A stretch of 31,690 nt of DNA from Bacillota bacterium (GTDB taxonomy: Bacteria > Bacillota > Clostridia > Lachnospirales > Cellulosilyticaceae). The stretch covers positions 1-31,690 of the forward strand of contig JAEZJJ010000024.1 in the NCBI GenBank assembly GCA_023436395.1, in the 5' to 3' direction. The translations under genes and the position numbers were made by a program. Positions 22,803 to 31,575 of the stretch are shown here, one piece after another (position 1 is the stretch's first letter; every line of letters begins with the position of its first letter). The notes under the pieces are model-generated. The model was not told the DNA's origin. It did no database searches and saw only the letters and a list, made by a program, of their open reading frames with translations.

Positions 22803-23369
22803 ATGACTACAAAGGAAAAGATATTACTAGAAGCTATGAAGCTTTTCTCAGTGCAAGGTTTTACAGCAGTATCCGTGAGAACGATAGCAGCAGCAGTAGG
22901 GGTGAGAGATAGTGCCTTATATAAACATTTTAGAAGTAAACAAGAAATTTTAGAGGCGATAGTAGAAGCTTCTAAGCTGAGATTTAAAGAACAATATGCA
23001 AAACTAAACCTAGGGGAGATGAATGAAGATAATCTAGTAGATAGCTGCATGCAAATGTTCAGTTATCAGACTCAAGATGAATGGATTGTGATGTTTAGAA
23101 GGCTTTTAATGATTGAGCAATTTAATAACCCAGAGCTGGCAGCCATTTATAAAGCAATATTTATTGATATGCCTGTAAAAACGCAAAAACAAATTTTTCA
23201 GCAACTCATCAACAAAAAAGTCATGAAGGATAAAAATGCAGAAGTCATGGCACTAGAACTTTATGCCCCTTTCTTCTTATTTCATACCATTCATGATTCA
23301 CCTCAAATAATAGAACCTTTACTTAGAAAACATGTAGAAAATTTTATAGAGACGTATAGGGAGGAATAA
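22803..23369 (+). CDS. Second TetR-family regulator
   Basis: A 188-aa TetR-type DNA-binding protein. The helix-turn-helix region is at residues 5-50 (ILLEAMKLFSVQGFTAVSVR, then GVRDSALYKHFRSKQEIL). The C-terminal part has the LMIEQFNNPELA pattern common in clostridial TetR proteins that bind small ligands. AAAGGAAATC precedes the ATG. The next gene starts 2 bases after the stop, so it heads an operon with the RnfC-like protein, and the tandem operators at 22682-22727 are probably its target. Confidence 0.87.
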   Translation: MTTKEKILLEAMKLFSVQGFTAVSVRTIAAAVGVRDSALYKHFRSKQEILEAIVEASKLRFKEQYAKLNLGEMNEDNLVDSCMQMFSYQTQDEWIVMFRRLLMIEQFNNPELAAIYKAIFIDMPVKTQKQIFQQLINKKVMKDKNAEVMALELYAPFFLFHTIHDSPQIIEPLLRKHVENFIETYREE

Positions 23370-23371
23370 CA

Positions 23372-24481
23372 ATGAAAGGATATCCATTAGTTACGAAGAA
23401 GCAAGTAAGAAAAAATGTAAACCTAAGACAAATTCAAAAGGCTTATAAGAAACAGCATAAACATCCTAAAGGACGATTTCCTAAAGCAAGGTTGAGTAAG
23501 CTAGTGGTATTAAGAAGTGAAAACAACTTCTATGATTTAAGTAATAAACAAGTGATTAAAAAGGCACCAGAGCGTTTAACGATTGAAGAGTTACTCCTAG
23601 AGATAGGAGAAAAAGGCATTAATGGCTTAAGTGGTAGTGGATTTCCAACAGCAAGGAAGATGAGAACAGTATTAGAAGCAAGGGGAAGAGAAAAAGTTTT
23701 AATCATTAATGGCGTTGCTTGTGATCCTGGTTTACTTCATGATGATTGGCTTGTGAAAAATAAGCTAAAACAAATAGAACAGGCAGTAACTTTACTTAAT
23801 AAATGTATAGGATTTAGTAAAATTCTATTAGCCACAAGAGAAAAGGTAGAAAGTAAAAGCTGTGAAGTATGTTTAGTACCTAATAAGTACCCTATGGGGG
23901 AAGAAAAAATACTTATTAAGTATCTTCTTGGAAAAAGTTTTGAGCAAGATGAAATTCCAGCAGAAAAGGGAATATTAGTCCTTAACATTCAAACGATTTA
24001 TGCCATCTATGAAGCTATTTTTGAGGGGATAGTAGGCAATACAAAATTAATAACAATAGCAGATTTATCAAGTGGAGAGGCAGTTCTAGCAAGAGTTAAT
24101 ATAGGGGATAGAGTAATGGATATTCTAGATCAAACCATAGGGAGACAGCCCAGGTTAGTGCCTTATGTAGGTGAGGGAATAATGATGGGCAAGAAAGTGG
24201 AGGAAGAGGATGAAATCACTCTTTCCACTAACTTTATAGGTTATGGCATAGCCACAAATTATGAAGAAGCAAATATGTGTAAGGGATGTGGTGCTTGTAG
24301 TAGGAAGTGCCCTATGGGAATCAGAGTAGATCGTATTATAAGGGCAATGGAAAAAGAGAATCATGGAGAAATTAAACAGTATCAACCAGAGACCTGTATT
24401 GGGTGTGGTGCTTGTACGTATTTTTGTAAGGCAGGTAAAAATACTATGGGATTAGTAGAGGAAGCAAAAGCATTTTGCTAA
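23372..24481 (+). CDS. RnfC-like iron-sulfur electron-transfer protein
   Basis: A 369-aa cytosolic protein like the RnfC/NqrA-NuoF core. The nucleotide-binding glycine motif GLSGSGFPTARK is at residues 85-96 (canonical GxGGAGFPT). INGVACDPG, then a middle SLBB-like region (VNIGDRVMDIL, then PRLVPYVGEGIMMG), follow. Two [4Fe-4S] cysteine sets close the protein: CKGCGACSRKCPMG (about 302-315) and CIGCGACTYFCKAG (about 341-354). It is shorter than RnfC (usually above 430 aa), has a basic N-terminus, and stands without the other Rnf subunits. It therefore probably moves electrons between NADH and a soluble or membrane partner. It is coupled to the TetR gene (2-base gap, GGGAGGAATAAC site inside the TetR end). 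Confidence 0.8.
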   Translation: MKGYPLVTKKQVRKNVNLRQIQKAYKKQHKHPKGRFPKARLSKLVVLRSENNFYDLSNKQVIKKAPERLTIEELLLEIGEKGINGLSGSGFPTARKMRTVLEARGREKVLIINGVACDPGLLHDDWLVKNKLKQIEQAVTLLNKCIGFSKILLATREKVESKSCEVCLVPNKYPMGEEKILIKYLLGKSFEQDEIPAEKGILVLNIQTIYAIYEAIFEGIVGNTKLITIADLSSGEAVLARVNIGDRVMDILDQTIGRQPRLVPYVGEGIMMGKKVEEEDEITLSTNFIGYGIATNYEEANMCKGCGACSRKCPMGIRVDRIIRAMEKENHGEIKQYQPETCIGCGACTYFCKAGKNTMGLVEEAKAFC

Positions 24482-24537
24482 AGCGAGTGAGTAATAGGAA
24501 GATATAATCACAGTAAGTGTATAAAAGGGGGATAACT

Positions 24538-25077
24538 ATGAAGAAGAAATATGTAGTTTGGGGATTAATTCTATTATTTGTATTTGCATTTTACTGGGTA
24601 GAATTCAGTCCTTGGAGTAGCACAGCATTACAAAACTATAATAATGGCTATGGCACCTTTGACATGAAAAGCTATGATGCCCAAAAGGTTTATACTGTAC
24701 TTAGTGACATGGAGCCTCAGGGCTTTACGATTTATGAGAGATATTTTATAGGAGACTTTTTAATTGTCATAGGCCTTGGTGGTGTGCAAATTTTACTTTC
24801 TTTAGTAGCATATGGATGGGCAAAGGCTAGATGGATTAAAGGAGTAGCTATTGGGGTTCCTATAGCTAGGGGAATATTTGATGTGATAGAAAATGTGCTC
24901 CTACTTATCGTGTTATTAGGATATCCTACTCAGTACCCAGACATGATCAAGATAGCAAGTAGAGCAACGACTATGAAACTTGCTATGATTAAGATTTGGA
25001 TTGCTTTAATCCTAGTAGGTCTGGTGATTAAGGCAAGTAAAAGGATTTTGGGCAAAAAGACAGCTGCTAACTCATAG
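24538..25077 (+). CDS. Four-helix membrane protein of unknown function
   Basis: A 179-aa protein with hydrophobic segments at about residues 5-23, 72-93, 103-128 and 148-166. An extracellular loop (about 25-70) between helices 1 and 2 is rich in Tyr, Asn and Asp (NYNNGYGTFD, YDAQKVYTVLSDMEPQGF). I do not recognise a named family. The ATG used here has AAAAGGGGG upstream; a GTG seven codons earlier has no site. It lies 56 bases after the RnfC-like gene and likely belongs to the same TetR-controlled operon, perhaps as the membrane partner of that protein. That link is inference. Confidence 0.7.
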   Translation: MKKKYVVWGLILLFVFAFYWVEFSPWSSTALQNYNNGYGTFDMKSYDAQKVYTVLSDMEPQGFTIYERYFIGDFLIVIGLGGVQILLSLVAYGWAKARWIKGVAIGVPIARGIFDVIENVLLLIVLLGYPTQYPDMIKIASRATTMKLAMIKIWIALILVGLVIKASKRILGKKTAANS

Positions 25078-25150
25078 GCAGAAGGCCTTCATAGATGGTA
25101 TAATACGATTAGAAAAAGGTAATATAATCATTAATATGAGGGGAAGAACA

Positions 25151-25810
25151 ATGAATAAACAATATGAGGCAGTTATTTTTGACCTAGATGGCACACTCAT
25201 CGATTCCATGTGGGTATGGGCAAAGATAGATGAAGAATTTTTATCTGAACTAGGGTTACCAGTTCCTAACGATATGGATAAAGTCCTAGAGGGTAAAAGT
25301 TTTACAGAAACAGCTATTTATTTTAAAGAACGTTTTAAATTAGAAATGAGTGTGGAAGCTATTAAGTCTCGTTGGAATGAGATGGCATGGGAATTCTATA
25401 CCAAGAAAGTTCCATTAAAAAAAGGGGCAAAAGAATTTCTCCTTTGGCTTAAAGAAAAGAATATTAAACTGGGAATTGCCACAAGTAATAGCATCGAACT
25501 TGTAGAAGCCGTGTTAAAGGCTTTAAATATAAGGGAATACTTTAGTCAAATTCGTACTTCTTGTGAAGTGGGAAGAGGCAAGCCTTTCCCAGATATTTAT
25601 TTAAAAGTAGCAGATGATTTAAAAGTGAAGCCTCATAAGTGCTTAATTTTTGAAGACATTCCAAACGGCCTTAGAGCAGGTAAGGCAGCAGGTATGACAG
25701 CCTGGGGGATGTTTGATAATCAAATGGAAGAAATGCAGGCAGAAATGAAGGCGATAGCAGATCATTTTGTAATGGATTATTATGAAGTGATGAAAGGGTT
25801 CGAAGTTTAA
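25151..25810 (+). CDS. HAD-family phosphatase (beta-phosphoglucomutase-like subgroup)
   Basis: A 219-aa HAD hydrolase with a C1-type cap. Motif I is FDLDGTLIDS (nucleophile D11, acid/base D13), motif II is IATSNS near residue 103, motif III Lys is in GRGKPFPDIY, and motif IV is IFEDIPNGLRAGKAAGM. The substrate is likely a phosphorylated sugar or nucleotide by-product. AGGGGAAGAACA precedes the ATG; a second ATG five codons upstream is less well placed. It is 73 bases after the membrane protein gene, with a terminator downstream. It may be co-transcribed with the TetR operon or be independent. Confidence 0.87.
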   Translation: MNKQYEAVIFDLDGTLIDSMWVWAKIDEEFLSELGLPVPNDMDKVLEGKSFTETAIYFKERFKLEMSVEAIKSRWNEMAWEFYTKKVPLKKGAKEFLLWLKEKNIKLGIATSNSIELVEAVLKALNIREYFSQIRTSCEVGRGKPFPDIYLKVADDLKVKPHKCLIFEDIPNGLRAGKAAGMTAWGMFDNQMEEMQAEMKAIADHFVMDYYEVMKGFEV

Positions 25811-25871
25811 ATTAAGTGGCGTATTATGGTGGGTCTGGACTATATCTAGAGAAAGTAATAGAGTAAAATGT

Positions 25872-25912
25872 ATACACCAAAAGTGCGACTTTATGTCGCA
25901 CTTTTGGTGTAT
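25872..25912. terminator. Convergent terminator between HAD gene and exported-protein gene
   Basis: A perfect 18-bp stem pairs ATACACCAAAAGTGCGAC (25872-25889) with its complement (25895-25912) around TTTAT. It ends the plus-strand HAD gene and, being symmetrical, can also serve the minus-strand gene that ends at 25982. Confidence 0.85.
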
Positions 25913-25981
25913 GATAGTTTAAACGACCATGAATCCTTTTGTAATTATACCATGATTCTATTTCAGACCCCTAGCATAGGA

Positions 25982-26833
25982 CTAATCTGCTAAAAGAAAT
26001 GGAGTGAATTTACTTGCATCAGATGCAGCTACAGGCTTAAGGAGCATGAGACCTTCAATACGCGTAAAGTCTTCAGAAAGTGTGATTAAATAAACTTTAC
26101 CAGATGTAGTTACGACATTAAATGCAGGTTTTAGAGTAATACTCACTGCTTTGTAATCAATAGTTAAACCACATCTGTTATAGGTAATAGATTTAATTGT
26201 TTCAGGAATGAAGCCAGATGAAGTGATAAGGTCCTGAATTTTTTTGCTGTTTGCTTTAGCATTGTTGTCAATGGTCTTGATAAGGTCAGCTGCAGTAGCA
26301 TCTATTTGTTTTTCCAGTTGTTTAGCATCCTTAGAAGGATTAGCAATAAGGTGATCCGATGTAGTATGATTTCTGCGAACAGAATTAACTTCACCAGTTA
26401 CGCCATCAATATTCACATAAATATAACAATTAGAATCTATGACAACACTACCACCCCAATATGGTTTATCATCTGCGTCTTGAGAATTATGGAAAAGCTC
26501 TATTGTTTTACCAGAAATAGTCACTTTAAAGTATCTATAGATTTCTTGAGAGATTATTTCAGCAGCATCAGTAGAAGAGAGCTCGTTAGTTGTTGGGCTA
26601 GTAGATTCGGGGTCGACAGTAAATTTATAGGATGGTTTGGTGTAGCCATTAGGTACTGCACGATACAGTGTACTTGTTAACTGGGAAATATTATAAGTAG
26701 TTGGTGTAATGGTAGTGGCATAAAGCGTATTATGAATAAGCCCACCAGTTATTACCAATGCGCTGAGTCCGAAAATTCCACTTATTTTAACGCCTTTCAT
26801 TGAGTTTTTAATAATTTGTTTTGAAAATATCAT
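25982..26833 (-). CDS. Exported protein of unknown function, PepSY-like features
   Basis: A 283-aa protein with a signal peptide: a basic start then the hydrophobic ISGIFGLSALVITGGLIH, with likely cleavage near LYA-TT at residue 40. The mature part has two similar alpha/beta modules: one with YIYVNIDGVTGEVNSVRRNH (about 140-160), resembling PepSY domains that bind or regulate peptidases, and one near 245-275 with KVYLITLSEDFTRIEGLML. It lies alone on the minus strand with GGAGGAGAT 6 bases before the ATG. It diverges from the collapsed two-component system at 26999, which may once have controlled it. Confidence 0.65.
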   Translation of the reverse strand: MIFSKQIIKNSMKGVKISGIFGLSALVITGGLIHNTLYATTITPTTYNISQLTSTLYRAVPNGYTKPSYKFTVDPESTSPTTNELSSTDAAEIISQEIYRYFKVTISGKTIELFHNSQDADDKPYWGGSVVIDSNCYIYVNIDGVTGEVNSVRRNHTTSDHLIANPSKDAKQLEKQIDATAADLIKTIDNNAKANSKKIQDLITSSGFIPETIKSITYNRCGLTIDYKAVSITLKPAFNVVTTSGKVYLITLSEDFTRIEGLMLLKPVAASDASKFTPFLLAD

Positions 26834-26998
26834 ATTTAATCTCCTCCATGTGTTTTATTTATAAGTTTTATTATAGATATAAATATAATAGTCTTATCAT
26901 AAAAATGTTTAAAAGTTGTAAAATTATAAAAATTTGTGCAGATTATTTTATTTTTATGAGATAATAGCGTTGACAAGTGAAATGAATGAGGTGAGAAA

Positions 26999-27103
26999 AT
27001 GGCTAATATTTTAGTCGTTGAGGATGAAGAGGCTATTAGCGAATTAGTAAAAAGGAACCTAAGTATATTCCTCTTTAGAGGAGGAACAAGCACTAGAGAT
27101 TGA
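26999..27103 (+). pseudogene. Response-regulator N-terminal remnant
   Basis: After a proper ribosome site (GAGGTGAG) the ATG opens MANILVVEDEEAISELVKRNL, the first strand, acidic pair (E8, D9) and first helix of an OmpR-type receiver domain. After residue 21 the sequence stops resembling a receiver and the frame closes at 34 codons. The phosphorylated aspartate, the rest of the receiver and the DNA-binding domain are gone. The junction, near 27061, is followed directly by histidine-kinase sequence in another frame. Confidence 0.82.
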
Positions 27104-27893
27104 TCAAGTTGTAAAAGATAGAAATACCATTGTGACACAAGTGGTCAACATGAAAGATCAAAAATATATTAGGGTATGTGGTTATCTACCAGATCAATAC
27201 AAGGATTATGCCTTAGTGTATTATAGAGATATCACACCCATTATTGATAATTGGATACATAATATTATTTCTTTATTAATAGGGGGCACTATTTTTTCAG
27301 CTGTTTTAAGTATTTGTCTACGGATTCTTATTGAACATTTATTTGGACCATTAGAGAAGATATCATTACATGAAAGCAAGAGACTCAAGACCATTTCTGA
27401 GATGCTACTTAATCTAGCTATTTTAAGAGAAGAGATACAACTGAATAAGAAAATGATCAAGTGTAGTGAATTATTAAAGCGAGTACATCAACTTGAAAAT
27501 GTAAACTTGAGAGAAAAAGACATTCAATTTAATATGTATCATACAGTAGATGAAATTTGTGGCAATGAAGAATTAATGGAAAGCATGCTCAGTAACTTGA
27601 TAGATAATGCCATCAAAGCATGTAATAAAGGTGAAAGTAAGATTACAGTCAGAGCTTATGAAAAGGAAGGACATCCAGTTATTGAGGTAGAGGATAATGG
27701 AAAGGGAATGACGAAAGAGCAAGTCGGTCATGTGACAGAAGTATTTTATAGAGTAGACAAAGCAAGAAGTCGCAATGAGGGCGGAAATGGTCTAGGACTT
27801 ACTTTATGCCAAGTAATAGCCAAAAAGCATAATGCAAAGTTGACCATGGAATCAGAGCCAGCAAAAGGGACTAAAATAAGCATTATCTTCTAA
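27063..27893 (+). pseudogene. Sensor histidine kinase, truncated and without phosphoacceptor His
   Basis: An open stretch of 276 codons; a GTG at 27132 is the first usable start. It keeps part of the extracellular sensor (NMKDQKYIRVCGYLPDQYKD), one membrane helix (about 27250-27330) and the ATPase domain with N box NLIDNAIKA, G1 DNGKGMT and G2 GGNGLGL. The first helix, the HAMP domain and the HisKA segment with HExRTP are missing. The text jumps from FGPLEKIS to LHESKRLKTISEMLLNL, which is the second HisKA helix in related kinases. It cannot autophosphorylate normally. The lost N-terminus lies at the junction with the response-regulator remnant, so at least two deletions took place. Confidence 0.82.
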
Positions 27894-28009
27894 TAAGCAT
27901 AAGGCTATGGAGGGATATTTTACGAGATAGAAATGAGATAACCATTTGATATAGGAGACTAAATGAAGGATTACATACAATACAGAAAAGTTGATAAGGA
28001 GGAAGAAGG

Positions 28010-29031
28010 GTGAGGAAAATAGAGACAGCACCTTTTGATAGGAAAAGAGTACCACCAAAGCAAAATCTATTTTTCATGCCCTTTATATGGGCAGCCAGTT
28101 GGTTAATAACGAGAAGTGGAAAGCTTAAAATTAAAAAGGAAAGAATGAAAGGTTTAAAGCCACCCTATTTAGTACTTGGAAGCCTCAGGCTTTTATGGAT
28201 TTTTGTGTAACACCTTTAGCTCTCTTTCCCTATAGAGCCAACTATATTTCAGAGCTTGAGGGTTTTGAAAATTATGGAGAATGGCTTTATAGGCAGGTTG
28301 GATGCTTAGGCACAAGAAAGTTTGTAAATGATTTAGCTTTAGTGAGTAATATTAGAAAGGTGATGAAGCGAAAGGGTATCTTAGTATTTTATCCAGAGGC
28401 TAGATATGCCAATGTGGGCACTTCTTCAGAGCTACCAGCGTCTGTTGGAAAGCTAGCAAAACTTTTAATGGTACCCGTGGTAGTTATTAATATGCATGGT
28501 AACTATTTGCAATCACCTATATGGAATTTAACCAAAAGGAAAGAGGCTAGATTAGAAGCAACTGTTACACAAGTTTTTACTGCAGAAGAATTAGAAAAGG
28601 CTTCGGTAGATGAAATTAATGATCAGTTAGCAAAAATGCTTTCATATGATGAATATGAATGGCAGCGAAAGCAAGTAGAAGAAGAAATTGATCAAAACAG
28701 GTATGCACTTGATTGCAAAGTAAGAATAGAATCATTACCCAATGCCATTAATTTTATAGATTGTGGCTATGGAAGACTAGTACATAAAAAAGAAGGCTTT
28801 TATTTGACTTTTAAGGACTATGATGAGCAGCAAGAAAAAACAATATTTTTTGCTTCTAGTACCTTATTTTCAATTCATACAGAATACAACTATACAGGTA
28901 AAGGGCAGTGCGTGACGCTTTCAACTTTAGATAATACGTATTTCTTATTTCCAGAAGAGAAAGGCTTTAATGCAACAAAGATACAGTTTGCTACGGAATA
29001 TTATTATAAGTTATCAAAAGCTAGGAAATAA
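28010..29031 (+). pseudogene. PlsC-type acyltransferase with frameshift in catalytic His codon
   Basis: Two frames make one 1-acyl-glycerol-phosphate acyltransferase-like protein of about 340 aa. The first (GTG at 28010, AAGGAGGAAG upstream) gives RMKGLKPPYLVLGS. The second resumes with QAFMDF and runs through LALFPYRANYIS, RKFVNDLAL and the block ILVFYPEARYANVGT (the FPEG-like motif II) to 29031. The bases at 28181-28188, AGCCTCAG, lack one base of the normal codon between Ser and Gln (CAT, the His of HX4D), so the frame shift falls in the catalytic histidine. The start of the HX4D motif is thus destroyed. A second ATG at 28195 could give a 278-aa product without the catalytic His. A sequencing error is the alternative. 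Confidence 0.85.
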
Positions 29032-29184
29032 TCCTACTTAAAGTCAGCAGCAATTATATTTAAAATTGAGGTGCTAACTTATTTTAATATTTAAAGGGAT
29101 TTGTTATCTACTACTATATCTAAGTGATATGTGCATAGAGATGAAGGCAGAGGGGAATGTTAAGGGTTTAAAATTAATAGAATA

Positions 29185-29226
29185 AAATATCCTTATTTGA
29201 GTAGTTACCAGATAGGGATATTTTTA
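29185..29226 (+). terminator. Terminator after PlsC pseudogene
   Basis: An 8-bp perfect stem (AAATATCC/GGATATTT) with a T-rich tail and a loop of about 23 bases, 154 bases after the pseudogene stop. Confidence 0.5.
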
Positions 29227-29313
29227 TTTGAAATAAAAAATTGAGATGATAAAAGTATTTAAGATTACTATTGCATGAATGTACATAGTTCTACAAAATA
29301 CTTTGTTCTAAGA

Positions 29314-29322
29314 TGCTATAAT
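29314..29322 (+). promoter_or_regulatory. Extended -10 promoter before the lipoprotein gene
   Basis: TGCTATAAT is a consensus extended -10 element (TGnTATAAT), which does not need a strong -35 box. It lies 131 bases before the lipoprotein ATG and would give a leader of about 125 bases. Confidence 0.45.
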
Positions 29323-29452
29323 CTAGAGAAATGGTTTTGCAATGTGAGATGGAAAATGTTAATAATAGCAAAAAGTACAGTAAAGGATGTAATAAAAACC
29401 ATAATTCATATATCACAACTAATTAAATCAAAAATTGGGCTAGGGGGTAATT

Positions 29453-30508
29453 ATGTTAAGGAAAAAATATGCAATAGTAGTATTATTATTGATATCAATG
29501 TTTAATTTGACAGGTTGCAAGAATGAAATGGAAGATGATCATCAAACAATGAAAAATAGTAGTAGTATCCCAACGCAAAAACCACAGGATAATAAGGAGC
29601 CTAAGGACCAGTTAATGAATGTGGGTGATTCCGAATGGGATATGGATGTACTACGCTCAACTTTAAAAATAAATGAAGAAATGGAAATTCTTTTTCAGTA
29701 TGATAAAGATTTTGATAATGATAATAATGAGGAAATTATCATTGCATTTGGCTATGATTATACAGGTGAAGAAGATAGTATAGAGGATATTTACTATATT
29801 GAAAATATTAATGGTGACTATGAAATTCTTTCACACATACAAAGGGAAGGATATACCACTTTTAGCATAGAACTCATTAACTTAGTTGGCATAGATTTAC
29901 CTGTTTTATATTGTAGAAAGACAAATTATGCCGATTTAATGGGTTTTGAAATCTATGAGATAAAAGACAAGGCCTTAAAGCAATTAGTTTATTCAGCATC
30001 AGCTACGGGAGTTGGCTGTGATGAAATGACGGATATGGATGCAAATGGTATTTATCATGGATTTGTTCAAAAAAGGAGTTGTTATGATACCCTCTATACA
30101 AACTTGAGTAAATACTATGAATTTATAGATGGAAAATTTGAGATCAAAAATATTTCTGCAGATTTTTACAATTATCCTGACACTCCGGAGGAAGTCGTCC
30201 TTGAATATATTAATTTGCATAGTCTGAAACAGTTAGAAGAAATTGAGATTCCAGATATTGAAGTTAGATTAAGGGAATTATGTCCTAGTAACTTTGAACC
30301 CCCAATTATATACGACTATAATGTGATGGTTGAGTACAATATATCTTACGAAGGTGCATTGGAATTTAATACAGAAATACATGAAGAAACAAATATAGCA
30401 GAAGTCCATGTTATATATAATGAGGGTATAGATAAATCGAAAGTCGTGTATTCATTAGGAAAAACTGATGAAAAATGGATAATCAATGATTGTAAGGTTC
30501 TAGATTGA
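29453..30508 (+). CDS. Surface lipoprotein of unknown function
   Basis: A 351-aa lipoprotein. The signal peptide ends in the lipobox LTGC with the lipidated cysteine C22. A low-complexity, Ser/Lys/Pro/Asp-rich linker (about 25-60) follows. The folded part starts with a calcium-loop-like DKDFDNDNNEE near residue 84, like the DLNNDG loop in the YARHG protein at 8073. It has acidic, Tyr-rich beta segments (YYIENINGDYEIL) and a C-terminal part from about 250 (VVLEYINLHSLKQLEEIEIP, then VHVIYNEGIDKSKVVYSLG) that resembles small secreted beta-sheet domains. GGGGGTAATT precedes the ATG. No enzyme signature is evident. From 30509 to 30607 I see no gene. Confidence 0.7.
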   Translation: MLRKKYAIVVLLLISMFNLTGCKNEMEDDHQTMKNSSSIPTQKPQDNKEPKDQLMNVGDSEWDMDVLRSTLKINEEMEILFQYDKDFDNDNNEEIIIAFGYDYTGEEDSIEDIYYIENINGDYEILSHIQREGYTTFSIELINLVGIDLPVLYCRKTNYADLMGFEIYEIKDKALKQLVYSASATGVGCDEMTDMDANGIYHGFVQKRSCYDTLYTNLSKYYEFIDGKFEIKNISADFYNYPDTPEEVVLEYINLHSLKQLEEIEIPDIEVRLRELCPSNFEPPIIYDYNVMVEYNISYEGALEFNTEIHEETNIAEVHVIYNEGIDKSKVVYSLGKTDEKWIINDCKVLD

Positions 30509-30607
30509 GATAACACTGAGATTTCTTAGACGATTAATGAAGAGTTTGATTCTGTGCATATGAATGCTGGTAATAATTTGCTTCTTGGTAGATATAAAAA
30601 GTATTCT

Positions 30608-30710
30608 TTAATTGTTTAATTCACATTGTCTAAATTGCATAGGTGTTAACCCTGTCCAACTCTTGAATGCCCTATGGAAAGCACTGCTTTCGGAAAAACC
30701 AAGAATATTT
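30608..30710 (-). pseudogene. AraC-family regulator, last C-terminal codons only
   Basis: The minus strand reads NILGFSESSAFHRAFKSWTG then LTPMQFRQ and ends at a stop at 30608. This is the second helix-turn-helix of AraC/XylS proteins (LGFSExSAFHRAFKxWTGxTPxxFR). Everything before the ILGF segment is missing: at about 30710 the sequence joins the short-chain dehydrogenase remnant on the other strand. The whole N-terminal domain and first helix-turn-helix are lost. Confidence 0.85.
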
Positions 30711-30734
30711 GTATGTAATAACTATAACTTAATT

Positions 30735-31421
30735 ATGGTTTCACAGAATGAAGAGAACCTTAATAAAGCCAAGTCATTGCTTCAAGAGCAGAATGATAAA
30801 GTAAGTATTATCACTATTGCAAAGGATTTGGCAGATTCTGCAGCTCCTCAAGAAATATTTGATTATACACAGCAACACGCTATACAGGTTGATGTTTTAA
30901 TTAATAATGCTGGAATACAGGTATATGGGAAATTTCATGAGGTGGATATAGAGGATACTTTGGCAATGATGAATGTGAACATTTTTGCACTTACAAGATT
31001 AACCAGACTATACGTGGAGGAGATGGTTAAAAGAGGGAGTGGAAAAATACTTAATGTGTCATCTACAGGTGCTTTTCAACCATGTCCTTTAAATGCAGCA
31101 TATTGTGCTGCAAAAGCTTTTGTATTATACCTTTCTGAAGCAATTGCAGAAGAAATAAAAGGAACAGGAGTAACGATTACTACGCTTTGCCCTGGAGCGA
31201 CAAGAACAAATTTTGCTAAACGTGCGGATATTGAAGATATAAAGCTTTTTCGCGGACAGTTGCTAGAATCAAGTAAAGTAGCTGAAATAGGTTATAAGGC
31301 TTTAATGAAAAATAAATCAGTGGTTATTACAGGATTAACTAATAAACTTGTTGCTGAATCAGTCAGATTTATGCCTAGAAGTGTGGTTACGAAAATTGGA
31401 ATGAACGTAATGAAGAAATAA
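30735..31421 (+). pseudogene. Short-chain dehydrogenase without its N-terminal cofactor motif
   Basis: The sequence is a clear SDR from YNLIMVSQNEENL onward: DVLINNAGIQVYG (NNAG motif), KILNVSSTG, catalytic Y-C-A-A-K and CPGATRTNF. The first 25 or so residues, with the TGxxxGIG NAD(P)-binding loop, are gone. An open frame runs back to an ATG at 30612 but its first 35-40 codons are antisense to the AraC remnant, so a 269-aa reading is chimeric. The ATG at 30735 would give 228 aa without a cofactor loop. It was likely divergent from the AraC gene before a deletion removed both gene starts. Not expected to be active. Confidence 0.82.
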
Positions 31422-31575
31422 CTATTAAAAAGTCTATGCTATGTTCGTGACGGGAACCGTACCATAAATAACTCAGATAATTGTGGTTAGTGATTGATAG
31501 TCAAGATGTATAATAAATTAGATTGTGGTACGCTTTATAGTATATTTAGCTAAGTTTGCAAAAGAAGAATTTGAT
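31422..31575. other. Intergenic tail
   Basis: No gene is seen. The sequence has short repeats of CTATG and GGTAC and no clear terminator. Confidence 0.4.

Larger units (their letters stand above)
29032..29452. other. Intergenic region between PlsC pseudogene and lipoprotein
   Basis: I see no gene here. A hairpin pairs AAATATCC (29185-29192) with GGATATTT (29216-29223) followed by TTATTT, a terminator for the acyltransferase gene. The promoter listed at 29314 and about 130 bases of AT-rich leader precede the lipoprotein gene. Confidence 0.6.

Noticed and set aside
26306..26680. 124-aa plus-strand open frame
   Set aside because: Antisense of the exported-protein gene, which has a signal peptide and a strong ribosome site on the minus strand.
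26836..27138. 100-aa minus-strand open frame
   Set aside because: It covers the promoter region and the antisense of the response-regulator remnant; composition is low-complexity.
29275..29505. 76-aa plus-strand open frame before the lipoprotein
   Set aside because: It overlaps the lipoprotein signal-peptide codons in another frame and contains the extended -10 promoter; no ribosome site.
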